A stretch of 64,000 nt of DNA, taken from assembly GCF_020404745.1 (NCBI RefSeq), contig NZ_JAIZAP010000003.1:172188-236187 (forward strand). The letters are read 5' to 3'. The DNA is from Aquibacillus saliphilus (lineage in GTDB: Bacteria; Bacillota; Bacilli; Bacillales; Amphibacillaceae). Shown here piece by piece: positions 27,086 to 35,925 of this stretch. The translations under genes and the position numbers were made by a program. The notes beneath the pieces were generated by a model. It had not been told where the DNA came from. It worked only from the letters and a program-made list of their open reading frames with translations, and searched no databases. Every line of letters begins with the position of its first letter. Positions within the stretch are counted from its first letter, which is position 1.

Positions 27086-27880
27086 TTACAAATAAATAAA
27101 CGGTTCTTTTGCATCAACAAAGGTTACAGGAATGTCTTTCACCAGTGACTTAAGCCACTCTTGCATGTATTTCACACCCCATTCTTCACTTCGTTCAATG
27201 TCCAAGAACTATCATCCCTTTATTGAGAACTAGCATTTTAGCATCATTAATATATGCACAAAGGGTCCACTCTAATATTTCACCACAAACCACTACGTCT
27301 ACATTATGTTCACGAATCCATGCCACTATTTGTATAACGTCCATTGATAATTTTTCCTTGAATAATCTTGCCAAATCAGACAAAGTTTTACACTCAATCT
27401 CATATATTGATAGTTTATCTTTCATCGATCTGTTTAGTTCTGATGGATTACTATTAACAATTGAAATAGCAGAGTTGTCACTTTGTTGTGGTGCTTTATC
27501 CTCCGAGTTCAATTCTTTATTAATCCATCGTAGATTTTATCAGCTTTGCCTAAATGCATGTATTCATGATAACGCCATATAGCTATATTGTTATCTTCTA
27601 TTAATTTCTTCTTCGAAAGGTATAAAGGATCATTTTATAACCAATCTAGTTCATCATTACCAGTATAAAAGGTTGGTTCATGTGTAATAATTAAATTCGC
27701 ACCTATTTCTATTGCCTGTTTAATGACATCAACCGTAGCCATAAATGTAGTAACTATTCCCTTTACCTCAGTATTGTAGTCACCACATATGAGCTTGTCC
27801 CCAGTATTTTGAAGTCTAAGATCATCACAATTGTGACTTATTGCAGTCTCCATAACTTCTTTGAGGATTCATTTATTTTA
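27086..27880 (-). pseudogene. Nif3-like dinuclear-metal protein, frameshifted
   Basis: Pieces in successive frames form one Nif3/DUF34-type protein: METAISHNCDDLRLQ, GIVTTFMATVDVIKQAI and GANLIITHEPTFYTG (the metal-binding HEPTFY segment), then stop; DKLSIYEIECKTLSDLA, NVDVVVCGEILEWTL, MIVLGH, and after another frameshift ERSEEWGVKYMQEWL to VDAKEPFIYL. At least three lesions are visible (one extra base near the N-terminus, loss of frame near 27640, an extra base near 27195). Nif3-like genes do occur in carbohydrate clusters. It lies directly downstream of the LacI gene. Confidence 0.8.
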
Positions 27881-27912
27881 CTCCATATCTTCAACTTACT
27901 GTCTGACCATCA

Positions 27913-28893
27913 TCAGGTAGTTTCCCTTTCCAATAATTTTACCGGTAAAATTGTTTCCAAAGGAGGGTTTGTATCTAATATTTGTTGTACTAGATTCTCT
28001 ACTGCCCTTTGACCCATTTCTCTAATAGGTTGTTCTATTGTTGTAATCATATAATTTCGAATATATCCTTGTGCAATCCCATCGTACCCAACAACCTTTA
28101 TTTGCTCGGGGATTAAATACCCTAATTGATTACATTCATTAATAACTTGCATTGCTATAATATCACTGCTTGCAAATACTCCATCTAAATCAGGATGCTC
28201 AAGGAATAACTTATGCACTAAATTTTCACAATCTTTTAAATCAAAGCCATTAATATCAGTTTCTACCACAACATATTCAATTCCATTTCTGACCACTTGA
28301 TCTACAAAGGCCTCATGTCTTTGTTTTGCTAATAGATTTAATTGTAGATTACCACTTATATGTGCGATTTTTTTACATTTTTTCTCAATGAGTAATTCAG
28401 TCGCTTTTTTCCCACCATCATAATTATCTGAGCATATATATGGTATTTCATCAGAAATTTTACGGTCAATTGTTATAATAGGTAGATTAATTAGTTCAAA
28501 ATCTTCTACACTTATTGTTTGGCTCCCCATGATAATCCCATCTACTTGACTCGCCTTTAATAAGTCTATATACTCTCTTTCTTTATCCTTATTCAGCAAG
28601 GAATTACATAAGAGTATCTTATAACCTTGTTCATATGCATAATACTCGATATGTTTTGTTAACTCTGAAAAGAAAGGGTGAGATACATCCGGAATTATTA
28701 ACCCAATAATATTTGATTTTTTTCTAGATAACGACCTAGCCAATTCATTGGGCTGATAATTGAGTTCTTTAATAGATTCTTGTACTCTCTTCCTAAGATC
28801 ATCACTTATATAACCACGGTTATTTAATACCCTAGAAATAGTAGTAACGGTTACACCTACCTTTTCTGCAAGATCTTTAATCGTTACTGTCAT
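27913..28893 (-). CDS. LacI-family transcriptional regulator (paralogue 1)
   Basis: 326 residues from the ATG at 28893, which has GAGG about seven bases upstream; a TTG four codons earlier is less suited. N-terminal LacI helix-turn-helix and hinge: TVTIKDLAEKVGVTVTTISR, VLNNRGYISDDLRKRV, NYQPNELARSLSRKKSN; then a periplasmic-binding-protein-like sensor domain (IIGLIIPDVSHPFFSEL to VKLLERETT). It is a close paralogue of the regulator at 37000-37989, including the NRGYISD and YQPNELARSL blocks, so the two probably read similar operators, namely the TGTCAACCGGTTAACA-type sites at 32363-32400 and 36922-36959. It follows the ABC permease genes. Confidence 0.92.
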   Translation of the reverse strand: MTVTIKDLAEKVGVTVTTISRVLNNRGYISDDLRKRVQESIKELNYQPNELARSLSRKKSNIIGLIIPDVSHPFFSELTKHIEYYAYEQGYKILLCNSLLNKDKEREYIDLLKASQVDGIIMGSQTISVEDFELINLPIITIDRKISDEIPYICSDNYDGGKKATELLIEKKCKKIAHISGNLQLNLLAKQRHEAFVDQVVRNGIEYVVVETDINGFDLKDCENLVHKLFLEHPDLDGVFASSDIIAMQVINECNQLGYLIPEQIKVVGYDGIAQGYIRNYMITTIEQPIREMGQRAVENLVQQILDTNPPLETILPVKLLERETT

Positions 28894-28994
28894 TTTTTTC
28901 CTCAATTCTTTATTTTAAAATATTCGGCTGAACATAGAATAGTTAATCTCCAAGCTATGAACTATTTTTTAACACATTCCAGTTTCTCATCTCT

Positions 28995-29828
28995 TTATTT
29001 TAGCGCCCCATCTACAATCCCTTGAATAATATGTTTTTGTAGTCCTAAATATAAAAGTAATACAGGAATCATTGCCATCAGTAATCCAGCCATTAGTGGT
29101 GCATAGTCAACAGAATAGGCTGTGAAAAAGTTAAATACAGATAATGGCAACGTTCTAAGTTCAGGTGATTGTACTATTAAACTTGCTAACAGATAATCGT
29201 TCCAAATTATAAGAACCTCTAATATAATCAGCGTCACCATAACAGGTTTTAACAATGGCAAAACTACAACAAAGAAAGTTCTTAACCTTGAGCAACCTTC
29301 AATAAATGCTGCTTCCTCTAATTCATAAGGAATCCCTTTAATAAAACCATGAAAAATAAATACACCTAAAGGTAATCCAAATCCGACATACATAAACATT
29401 AAAGAGGGACGCATATTTAAAAGGTCCATTTCGCCATATAAAATAACAAGCGGAATCATTAATACTTGAAATGGAAGCGCCATTGAAGACAATATACAAA
29501 AGAATAGAATACTATTAATTTTCCATTTAAACCGAGCAAATAAATATGCTGTCATAGAAGAAAAAAATACAATGACAATAATACTTCCAACTGTTAATAT
29601 CAGCGAGTTAGTAATGCCTTGCATAAAGTTCATACTTTGAAACGCTTCAATGTAATTGGAAAAATCAAATGATTTAGGTAATGAAAATGGACTTTCAATG
29701 AACTTTTGTGTTGTTTTAAAAGAATTCATTACTATAATGAGAAAAGGTAATAAAATGATGAGAAGAGTGATGTATAAAACTATTATTTTTAAAATCGCTG
29801 CAAGACTATTATTCTTTTTAACCATCAA
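28995..29828 (-). CDS. Carbohydrate ABC transporter permease, MalG type
   Basis: 277 residues, six membrane helices; the EAA loop reads YELEEAAFIEGCSRLRTFF (ABC-ATPase contact) and the ending QGIVDGALK is typical of CUT1 MalG-like subunits. It overlaps the upstream MalF-type gene by four bases (29825-29828), so they are translationally coupled. With the MalF-type partner and the lipoprotein at 30769 it forms a CUT1 importer for an oligosaccharide. No ATPase gene is in the cluster; these importers usually share a housekeeping MsmX-type ATPase encoded elsewhere. Confidence 0.92.
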   Translation of the reverse strand: MMVKKNNSLAAILKIIVLYITLLIILLPFLIIVMNSFKTTQKFIESPFSLPKSFDFSNYIEAFQSMNFMQGITNSLILTVGSIIVIVFFSSMTAYLFARFKWKINSILFFCILSSMALPFQVLMIPLVILYGEMDLLNMRPSLMFMYVGFGLPLGVFIFHGFIKGIPYELEEAAFIEGCSRLRTFFVVVLPLLKPVMVTLIILEVLIIWNDYLLASLIVQSPELRTLPLSVFNFFTAYSVDYAPLMAGLLMAMIPVLLLYLGLQKHIIQGIVDGALK

Positions 29829-30706
29829 GCCTCTACCTCCCGTTTCTTAAGTATATATGTCTGTGTTATCGCAATAAGTGCTACCGCAAGGAAAAGGACG
29901 ATTGCTTCGGCTTGTCCTGCACCATAATCGTTAGATAAAAAGGCTTTTTGAACGATATGATAAGACACCATCTGTGTGGAATTATAAGGACCACCATCAG
30001 TCAAAGATAAGTTAATATCATATGCTAAGAATGCTCGTGTAATTGTTAAAAAGAAGCATATAATAATTGACGGAATGGAAAGAGGTAATATAATTTTTCG
30101 TAAACCCTGAAAATAATTTGCTCCATCAATACTAGCAGCTTCTAAAACATCTTTAGGCACACTTGCAAAGCCTGCCATATATATAATGACAAGATAACCT
30201 ATTAGTTGCCAAACTGTAGCAACCACAAGTGCCCAAAACGCTTTATCCGGATCTCCTAACCAGGATTTTTCAAACATCGCCCATCCGTATTGGTCACCTA
30301 AAAACGGAAGAACGCGAGAAAATAATATTTGCCATAAATAACCTAACACTATACCTCCAATTAAATTAGGTGTGAAAAAACCAGTTCTCAATAAACCCTG
30401 ACCTTTAATTTTACTTGTAAGTGCTAAAGCTATAAAAAAGGCAAATAGATTAGCAAATATTAAACAAGCTATAACATATTTTATTGTAAACCAGAAGGAC
30501 GTAAGAAAACCATCGTCAGTAAATACTTCAACGTAATTACCTAACCCAACAAAGGTATTATCTCCTGTTGCAACACTCCAGTTTGTAAAGGTTAAATATA
30601 ATCCAAAAATAAATGGAATAACGATAACGGCTGAAAAAATAAATAATGTAGGTCCTCCAAATAACAAGAAGGTACCAAAATTTTTGAGTTTTTTGTTTTG
30701 TCTCAT
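29825..30706 (-). CDS. Carbohydrate ABC transporter permease, MalF type
   Basis: 293 residues with six membrane helices; EAA loop VPKDVLEAASIDGANYFQGL, followed by LPLSIPSIIICFFLT. The N-terminus FGTFLLFGGPTLFIFSAVIV is typical of CUT1 permeases. AAAGGAG lies before the ATG. It is separated from the binding-protein gene by 62 bp that hold a 16-bp perfect hairpin, a usual device for making much more binding protein than permease. Confidence 0.92.
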   Translation of the reverse strand: MRQNKKLKNFGTFLLFGGPTLFIFSAVIVIPFIFGLYLTFTNWSVATGDNTFVGLGNYVEVFTDDGFLTSFWFTIKYVIACLIFANLFAFFIALALTSKIKGQGLLRTGFFTPNLIGGIVLGYLWQILFSRVLPFLGDQYGWAMFEKSWLGDPDKAFWALVVATVWQLIGYLVIIYMAGFASVPKDVLEAASIDGANYFQGLRKIILPLSIPSIIICFFLTITRAFLAYDINLSLTDGGPYNSTQMVSYHIVQKAFLSNDYGAGQAEAIVLFLAVALIAITQTYILKKREVEA

Positions 30707-30722
30707 ACAGTTACTCCTTTAA

Positions 30723-30756
30723 CAAAGTGTGGAAAAGAAGTCTTTTCCACACTTTG
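30723..30756 (-). terminator. Intra-operon hairpin after the binding-protein gene
   Basis: CAAAGTGTGGAAAAGA and its exact complement TCTTTTCCACACTTTG form a 16-bp stem around two bases. There is no T-run after it, so it fits an mRNA-stabilising or attenuating hairpin between solute-binding protein and permease genes. Confidence 0.7.
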
Positions 30757-30768
30757 AAAATTTATATA

Positions 30769-32142
30769 TTATTTAGTAGACTCCCAGTAGTCTTCTATTT
30801 CATTAAATAATTCTTCGCGTTCTATATTGTTAGATAGGTACTTTTGCATTGATGCACCTACATTTGACCACCAATCCGTTGGAAAGTGATTAATAACGCC
30901 AATATTTATAATATCTCCTCGATCAGCAAATTCTGCAACACTATTAGAGATAACATTAGAACTTTCTGCTTTCAAATCAGTATATGGCATATTCAAGCCC
31001 ATTTCGGAAATAATCGCTGTTTGCCCCTCTTCACTCGTTAACATCCATTCTATTAGATCCTTAGCAACCTCTTGCTGCGCTTCAGTAGATTCTGTATCAT
31101 CAATGGCGAATAGTTTGGGCTCACTAAATGCAACCTGACTATTCCCATAATCGTCAGGATTATTGCTAATTGGAACAGGTATTACACCAAATTCGTCGTC
31201 TCTTCCCTCTAGTTGACCTATTATAGACCAAGCCCAATCACCCATGAAATAAAATGCTGACTCACCATTAGCAAAATCTGCACCATCCAAGTTAACATCA
31301 GATACAAGCGGGTCATCTTTTCTTAAATTATATTCCATTAATAAGTCAAAAGTATCCATTATACCACTAAATTGCGCATTTTCTGATAATTCAACATTTC
31401 CATTTTTCAATTCTTGCAAAAAATCTAAATTTTCGTTAATATCTTTAGATTGCAAAGCATAGGCTAGTCCTGAATAATGTGCACCAATTGACCAATCTGC
31501 TCCATGAATAATAATCGGAGCTGTTCCTGCAGCATCTATTTCTTCAAATAAACTCTCCAAATCATCACGAGTTCTTATTGTAGATGGGTCAAACTCTCCC
31601 CCAATTGCTTCCTCTACGACTCTAGTATTGTATAGTAGTCCATATCCTTGTGAAGTCCAAGGTACCCCTAAAAATTTCCCATCAAGCATAACACGGTCAA
31701 CAGTTCCTGGTTTTGTTAATTCCTCATACTTCTCTCTTTCAGATTCTAATTCAAGGAATTTATCCTTATATTGTAGAATTGTTCCGGCATCAAGGTTTGC
31801 AACAGTAGCAGGAGTTCCGGATGCTAATAGTGACTGGAACTTTTCTATTTGAGCTCCACCTACTGGTGTCGGGATTAATTCAACTGTTACGTTTGGATTT
31901 AAATCTTGATATTCAGTAAATAAGTTTTCGAATATCTCATTTACTTCAGCAGATGTGTTAAAGAACGTTACTTTCACTTCTTCGTCTTGTTCTTGATTAT
32001 CATTTGCGTTATCACCTGTATTTGAGTTCTCGTCCACATTTGAACCATCATCAGAGTTCGAACTATCATTTGAGCAAGCAATCAATAACGATAGCAAAGC
32101 TACTACGATTAATTTGAAGATACTAGACATTCTTATTTTCAT
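30769..32142 (-). CDS. Sugar ABC transporter substrate-binding lipoprotein
   Basis: 457 residues. Lipoprotein signal peptide with lipobox LLIAC (Cys about 23), a Ser/Asn/Asp-rich linker, then a CUT1 binding-protein fold: VKVTFFNTSAEVNEIFENLF, SLLASGTPATVANLDAG, FYFMGDWAWSII and the C-terminal WMLTSEEGQTAI and VGASMQKYLS. It captures the oligosaccharide for the MalF/MalG-type permeases. Transcription should start at the operator-bearing promoter at 32362-32390, leaving a leader of about 210 bases. The leader contains the 3' end of a second, lost binding-protein gene (32171-32221). Confidence 0.92.
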   Translation of the reverse strand: MKIRMSSIFKLIVVALLSLLIACSNDSSNSDDGSNVDENSNTGDNANDNQEQDEEVKVTFFNTSAEVNEIFENLFTEYQDLNPNVTVELIPTPVGGAQIEKFQSLLASGTPATVANLDAGTILQYKDKFLELESEREKYEELTKPGTVDRVMLDGKFLGVPWTSQGYGLLYNTRVVEEAIGGEFDPSTIRTRDDLESLFEEIDAAGTAPIIIHGADWSIGAHYSGLAYALQSKDINENLDFLQELKNGNVELSENAQFSGIMDTFDLLMEYNLRKDDPLVSDVNLDGADFANGESAFYFMGDWAWSIIGQLEGRDDEFGVIPVPISNNPDDYGNSQVAFSEPKLFAIDDTESTEAQQEVAKDLIEWMLTSEEGQTAIISEMGLNMPYTDLKAESSNVISNSVAEFADRGDIINIGVINHFPTDWWSNVGASMQKYLSNNIEREELFNEIEDYWESTK

Positions 32143-32170
32143 AAAATAATTCCTCCATTCAAATTATAAT

Positions 32171-32221
32171 TTTTCACCTTTTGACTCCCAATAACTTTCT
32201 ACTTCTTCAATGAATCAATGA
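32171..32221 (-). pseudogene. Vestigial 3' end of a second substrate-binding-protein gene
   Basis: The minus strand reads F-I-E-E-V-E-S-Y-W-E-S-K-G-E-K-L-stop. It matches the C-terminus of the adjacent binding protein (LFNEIEDYWESTK) in sequence and in being followed by a stop. It is the scar of a duplicated or replaced gene, now in the 5' leader. Confidence 0.6.
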
Positions 32222-32339
32222 ATCCTTGTCAACCTATAATATCTGTCAAATAATTACCCCTCTAAATATTCTTTTGTGTTGACTAAATTCAACACCACTG
32301 TTTTAAACTTTAATAACGATCCCCCCCAAAAAATCACTA

Positions 32340-32354
32340 TTGAAAACGCTTCCT
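32340..32354. promoter_or_regulatory. Catabolite-responsive element (cre)
   Basis: TTGAAAACGCTTCCT agrees with every fixed position of the cre consensus WTGNAANCGNWNNCW. It lies just downstream of the binding-protein promoter, a position where CcpA represses. Confidence 0.65.
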
Positions 32355-32361
32355 ATTTTAT

Positions 32362-32400
32362 ATGTTAACCGATTGACATATTGGTGTCAACCGGTTAACA
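32362..32400 (-). promoter_or_regulatory. Promoter with two LacI-type operators (binding-protein operon)
   Basis: Minus strand: -35 TTGACA (plus 32385-32390), 17-bp spacer, -10 TAACAT (plus 32362-32367). Operator TGTCAACCGGTTAACA at 32385-32400 covers the -35 and TGTTAACCGATTGACA at 32363-32378 covers the -10; their centres are 22 bp apart. The same layout occurs at 36921-36959. Confidence 0.8.
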
Positions 32401-32512
32401 TATTTAATTTGAAAATTAGAACTACTCAATTTTCTCTATTAATATAAAGAATGGAAAAGTTCTATATTATAGACCATAACCAAGTGTTGTTATAGACTTA
32501 AGCAATTTTTAA

Positions 32513-33982
32513 TTACACAAAATACTTAGTAACTTTTCCATTTTCATCTATATATTCTATAATCGTTTCATTAGTATTCAAGTCCACGAACAGCTCACAC
32601 TTTTTATCCCTAAGTTGCCAACGAAGTCTTACTTCATATTCCACTGAATCTATAACAACAAATTTCCCATTAAATGCCTCATATTCATTACGAAACTTTA
32701 TTAACCTCATTAATCTTTGAACGACATCTTTTTTAAGTGATTGTTCAATTTCATTTAATGTGAAATTGTGACGGTTAATTTCTCTTCCCTCACCAGTTTC
32801 GTTTACTCTTTGGTGATCATTTTCACCTGCTAATAATCCTACATAGTAAACCTGAGGAATGCCAGGTGTGAAAAATTGAATTGCTCTTGCAGCTAGATAA
32901 GCATCATTGTCACTATTAAGAACAGAATAGTATGAACAACGAATTTGATGCACATCGAATCCATCTGGATCTTTATGCTCATCAGACAATATAAGGCTAA
33001 GATTAGCTCCTCTTTCAACACAAACATCTACTAATTCTTGCGCATCCCTTGTATCTATCAGATCATCCATATCAGGTTTAACTGGTATACCATCGTGACA
33101 ATCTAGCATTGTAAATTGCTTATGTGGACGAGTTCTTAAATATTGAAGCAAATCTCCACTAGTTTTATTGATTATTGTAGATAAAATTCTATATGGTAAG
33201 ATGAAATCGTATATCCAAAAGCCATGATCTGCAAGCTTGTATTGAATACTGTGATGTGAATGGACTTCTGGAAGCAATTCAATATCAAACGAATTAGCAG
33301 TCTCCCTAATCCAGTTTAAGAATTGATAAATCTCAGGTTCCACAAAAAAGCAGCTTGTCCCAAGCTTTTTCACTATATAACCTACCGCATCAAGCCTGAC
33401 TATTTTTACATTATGTTCCTTGAAGTTCTTAAAGAATTCTATAAAAAGTTGCTTCACCTTGTCTGAATTTATGTCTAAATCAATTTGTTCTGAAGGATTA
33501 GCCTTTCCAAATGTGGTCCATACTGTTTCTTTTTCATCAGTATCTTCAATTTCAAATGTTGAATAAGGCTTCTTTCGACGAAGAAACATCTTATCAATAT
33601 CTTCTTGATTTGGCTTTCCATCATCCCATATTTTTTCTAAAGTAATAAATAAGTCAGCAAATTCAGATTGTCTTCCTTTCTTAAGGAAGTCCTGGAAATA
33701 TTCTGATTGTCTAGAGATATGATTAACCATTAAATCCAGTAAAACATCAAATCTTTCTCCTATGTCACTTATATCCTTCCAAGTTCCTAAGTTGGGCTCT
33801 ATTTTTAAATACGTCAATGGAGCAAACCCCCGATCTCCCGATGAGGGAAACGGAGGCAGTATATGGACTCCACCCTTAAAGGTGTCAGAAAAATATTTAA
33901 ACATTACATCATGTAAGTTCCTAAGATTACCTCCTAACGAATCTGGATATGTTATGAGTTGTACTTGGTTTTTAACAGCCAT
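32513..33982 (-). CDS. gtfA: Sucrose phosphorylase (GH13 subfamily 18)
   Basis: 489 residues, cytoplasmic. The fold and motifs follow sucrose phosphorylase: ITYPDSLGGNLRNLHDVM, HILPPFPSSGDRGFAPL, VNHISRQSEYF, VRLDAVGYI with the nucleophile Asp, LLPEVHSHHS with the acid/base Glu, FTMLDCHDGIPVKPD with the third acid, and FFTPGIPQVYYVGLLAGEND. It converts sucrose (or a related fructosyl-glucoside) and phosphate to glucose-1-phosphate and fructose. Fructose would be taken up by the kinase encoded just upstream. It is the last gene of the run starting at the 36.9-kb promoter. Close relatives act on sucrose-6-phosphate or glucosylglycerate, so specificity is not certain. Confidence 0.88.
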   Translation of the reverse strand: MAVKNQVQLITYPDSLGGNLRNLHDVMFKYFSDTFKGGVHILPPFPSSGDRGFAPLTYLKIEPNLGTWKDISDIGERFDVLLDLMVNHISRQSEYFQDFLKKGRQSEFADLFITLEKIWDDGKPNQEDIDKMFLRRKKPYSTFEIEDTDEKETVWTTFGKANPSEQIDLDINSDKVKQLFIEFFKNFKEHNVKIVRLDAVGYIVKKLGTSCFFVEPEIYQFLNWIRETANSFDIELLPEVHSHHSIQYKLADHGFWIYDFILPYRILSTIINKTSGDLLQYLRTRPHKQFTMLDCHDGIPVKPDMDDLIDTRDAQELVDVCVERGANLSLILSDEHKDPDGFDVHQIRCSYYSVLNSDNDAYLAARAIQFFTPGIPQVYYVGLLAGENDHQRVNETGEGREINRHNFTLNEIEQSLKKDVVQRLMRLIKFRNEYEAFNGKFVVIDSVEYEVRLRWQLRDKKCELFVDLNTNETIIEYIDENGKVTKYFV

Positions 33983-33997
33983 GCTATTCCAACCCTC

Positions 33998-34954
33998 CTA
34001 CAATTTATAAGCTTCTTTTATTTTTTCTATTACCGGTAAACAGATAACAGCACCTGTGTACTTCAATTTAAAAGCGCTTACTCCAAAACCCAAAGATAGT
34101 GATTGTCGAATTGTATACCCTTTTATTAAAGCAGAATAAAACCCAGACCAAAACGCATCCCCTGCTCCTGTTGTATCAACAACATCTGTAGCTAAAGTAT
34201 TCATTCTGATTGTCTCTTTACCATTTGAAATAATCCCGCCGTGCTTTCCTAATGTAAGAATCACTAGTTTCGCACCAAGATCAAGAAATTTTTCCAATTG
34301 GTTTTCCGGAGTATCAATACCAAATAATCTTTCTGCATCATCTTCAGATGGCTTAATAATATCTACCTTACTTACAATGGATTTGACATAATTGACGCCA
34401 TTTTCACCTTTTTCCCAAATCATAGGATGATAATTTGGATCAAAACCAACTAAAATTTGATTTTTTTTTGCGACTTCAATTACTTTTTCGATTGTATATC
34501 TCGCAGGTTCCTTTGAAATCGGCCAACAGGAAAAGTGAATCAACTTTGAATCAAGTAATATTTCTTCAAGGTCTTTTGTATAATCTAAATGGTAATCAGC
34601 ACTTCTATAAAAAATTGGAGTAGGCGTCGACTTGCTTTTTGTCAGCATAACAAGACTAGTTGCATAATCTACATTCTGTACACTTTCGGTATTAACCTCA
34701 TTTTCATTTAAGTTATTGATTAAGAATCTTCCAAATCCATCCCTTCCGACTGCAGAAGAAATGGCTGAATTAATACCTAATTTTTTAACATTTATTGCAA
34801 TATTAGCAGGAGAGCCTCCAAAATATCTTTGATAGGTGTCACATTCAAAGTTATTATCATAATCCGTTGAGATCATATCCACTAGAATTTCTCCTATAGC
34901 TAAAACATCATTTTTTTTATTTTGAAATTGTATTCTATTATCAAAATCCAGCAC
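33998..34954 (-). CDS. PfkB-family sugar kinase (fructokinase type)
   Basis: 318 residues from a GTG start at 34954, supported by GGGAG seven bases upstream. PfkB motifs: VLAIGEILVDMIS near the N-terminus, RYFGGSPANIAINVKKLG, and DTTGAGDAFWSGFYSAL near the C-terminus with the catalytic Asp and anion hole. The pairing with sucrose phosphorylase, 15 bp downstream, and with a beta-fructosidase argues for fructose phosphorylation (ScrK-like function), but ketogluconate or other sugar kinases share these motifs. Confidence 0.85.
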   Translation of the reverse strand: MLDFDNRIQFQNKKNDVLAIGEILVDMISTDYDNNFECDTYQRYFGGSPANIAINVKKLGINSAISSAVGRDGFGRFLINNLNENEVNTESVQNVDYATSLVMLTKSKSTPTPIFYRSADYHLDYTKDLEEILLDSKLIHFSCWPISKEPARYTIEKVIEVAKKNQILVGFDPNYHPMIWEKGENGVNYVKSIVSKVDIIKPSEDDAERLFGIDTPENQLEKFLDLGAKLVILTLGKHGGIISNGKETIRMNTLATDVVDTTGAGDAFWSGFYSALIKGYTIRQSLSLGFGVSAFKLKYTGAVICLPVIEKIKEAYKL

Positions 34955-35079
34955 TATCTATCTCCCCCATTCTTTAAATCCCATACACCACTATAACCTT
35001 CCTACCGAGCTAAAATCACTGTAAGTATAATAATAGCAATGGGGCATAACGGGATCATTAATATCATTTATAAAATATA

Positions 35080-35892
35080 TTATCTTAGATGTCGTATCCA
35101 TCTTCCTGCCATTTCAATCCAATTGCTAACTTCATGTAGTACCGTTTCACTATGGTGTTTGGATTTTGTTTCTTCAGTTCCTAAAGCTAACCCATGTACG
35201 CCTTCTGGATATATATGCATTTCGATTGATATCTTATTTTTAAGAAGTGCATTAGCAAACAATATACTGTTCTCAACAGGAACTGCCTCATCAGTACCAG
35301 TATGCCATAGAAAAGTTGGAGGTGTGTCCTTCGTTACCATATTCTCTAAAGATAGTTCATGTAGAGACTTTTCATAACTCTCATCCAATAACGCCTTAAA
35401 AGATTCCTTGTGTCCGTATTCACCAGACGTTATAACTGGATAACTTAATAACAAACCATTCGGCTTAATATTTTCATGTGATAGCCTTAATTGTTTTGCT
35501 AGAAATTCCTTTTTCCAAAACACGCCTAAACTTGCCGCTAGATGGCCCCCTGCAGAAAATCCCGCAATGATAATCTTATCCTTATTGACATGCCACTTGT
35601 CTGAGTTTTCTCTAACAATAGCTACAGATTGTGCAAGTTCTAAAAGAGAAGTTGGATACGTTTTTGGATAAACGCTATATCGCAATATACATGCATTAAA
35701 ACCTAAAGCATTCATCTGGATAGCAATTGGCTCAGCTTCACGATCTGAAGTGAATTCATATCCACCACCAGGACAAATAATTACTGTTGGTCGAATCCGA
35801 TTTTCATCTATCTCTATTGAGTTGTTAAGAATATACGTATGCAATTTTGCATTTGAACCATTTATTTGAACATCCAGTATTTCATGAATCAA
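35080..35892 (-). CDS. Alpha/beta-hydrolase, acetyl-esterase (BD-FAE/Axe2-like) type
   Basis: 270 residues, no signal peptide. VIICPGGGYEFTSDREAEP carries the oxyanion-hole loop, IIIAGFSAGGHLAASLG the nucleophile Ser (about 122), LWHTGTDEAVPVENS the Asp and YPEGVHGLALG the His. This form is common in sugar-locus deacetylases acting on acylated oligosaccharides. It is followed by the sugar kinase gene after 125 bp and preceded by a second hydrolase gene after 33 bp, on the same strand. Confidence 0.82.
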   Translation of the reverse strand: MIHEILDVQINGSNAKLHTYILNNSIEIDENRIRPTVIICPGGGYEFTSDREAEPIAIQMNALGFNACILRYSVYPKTYPTSLLELAQSVAIVRENSDKWHVNKDKIIIAGFSAGGHLAASLGVFWKKEFLAKQLRLSHENIKPNGLLLSYPVITSGEYGHKESFKALLDESYEKSLHELSLENMVTKDTPPTFLWHTGTDEAVPVENSILFANALLKNKISIEMHIYPEGVHGLALGTEETKSKHHSETVLHEVSNWIEMAGRWIRHLR

Positions 35893-35925
35893 TAGTCGCT
35901 CAACTCCTTATTAATCATTACGTAA

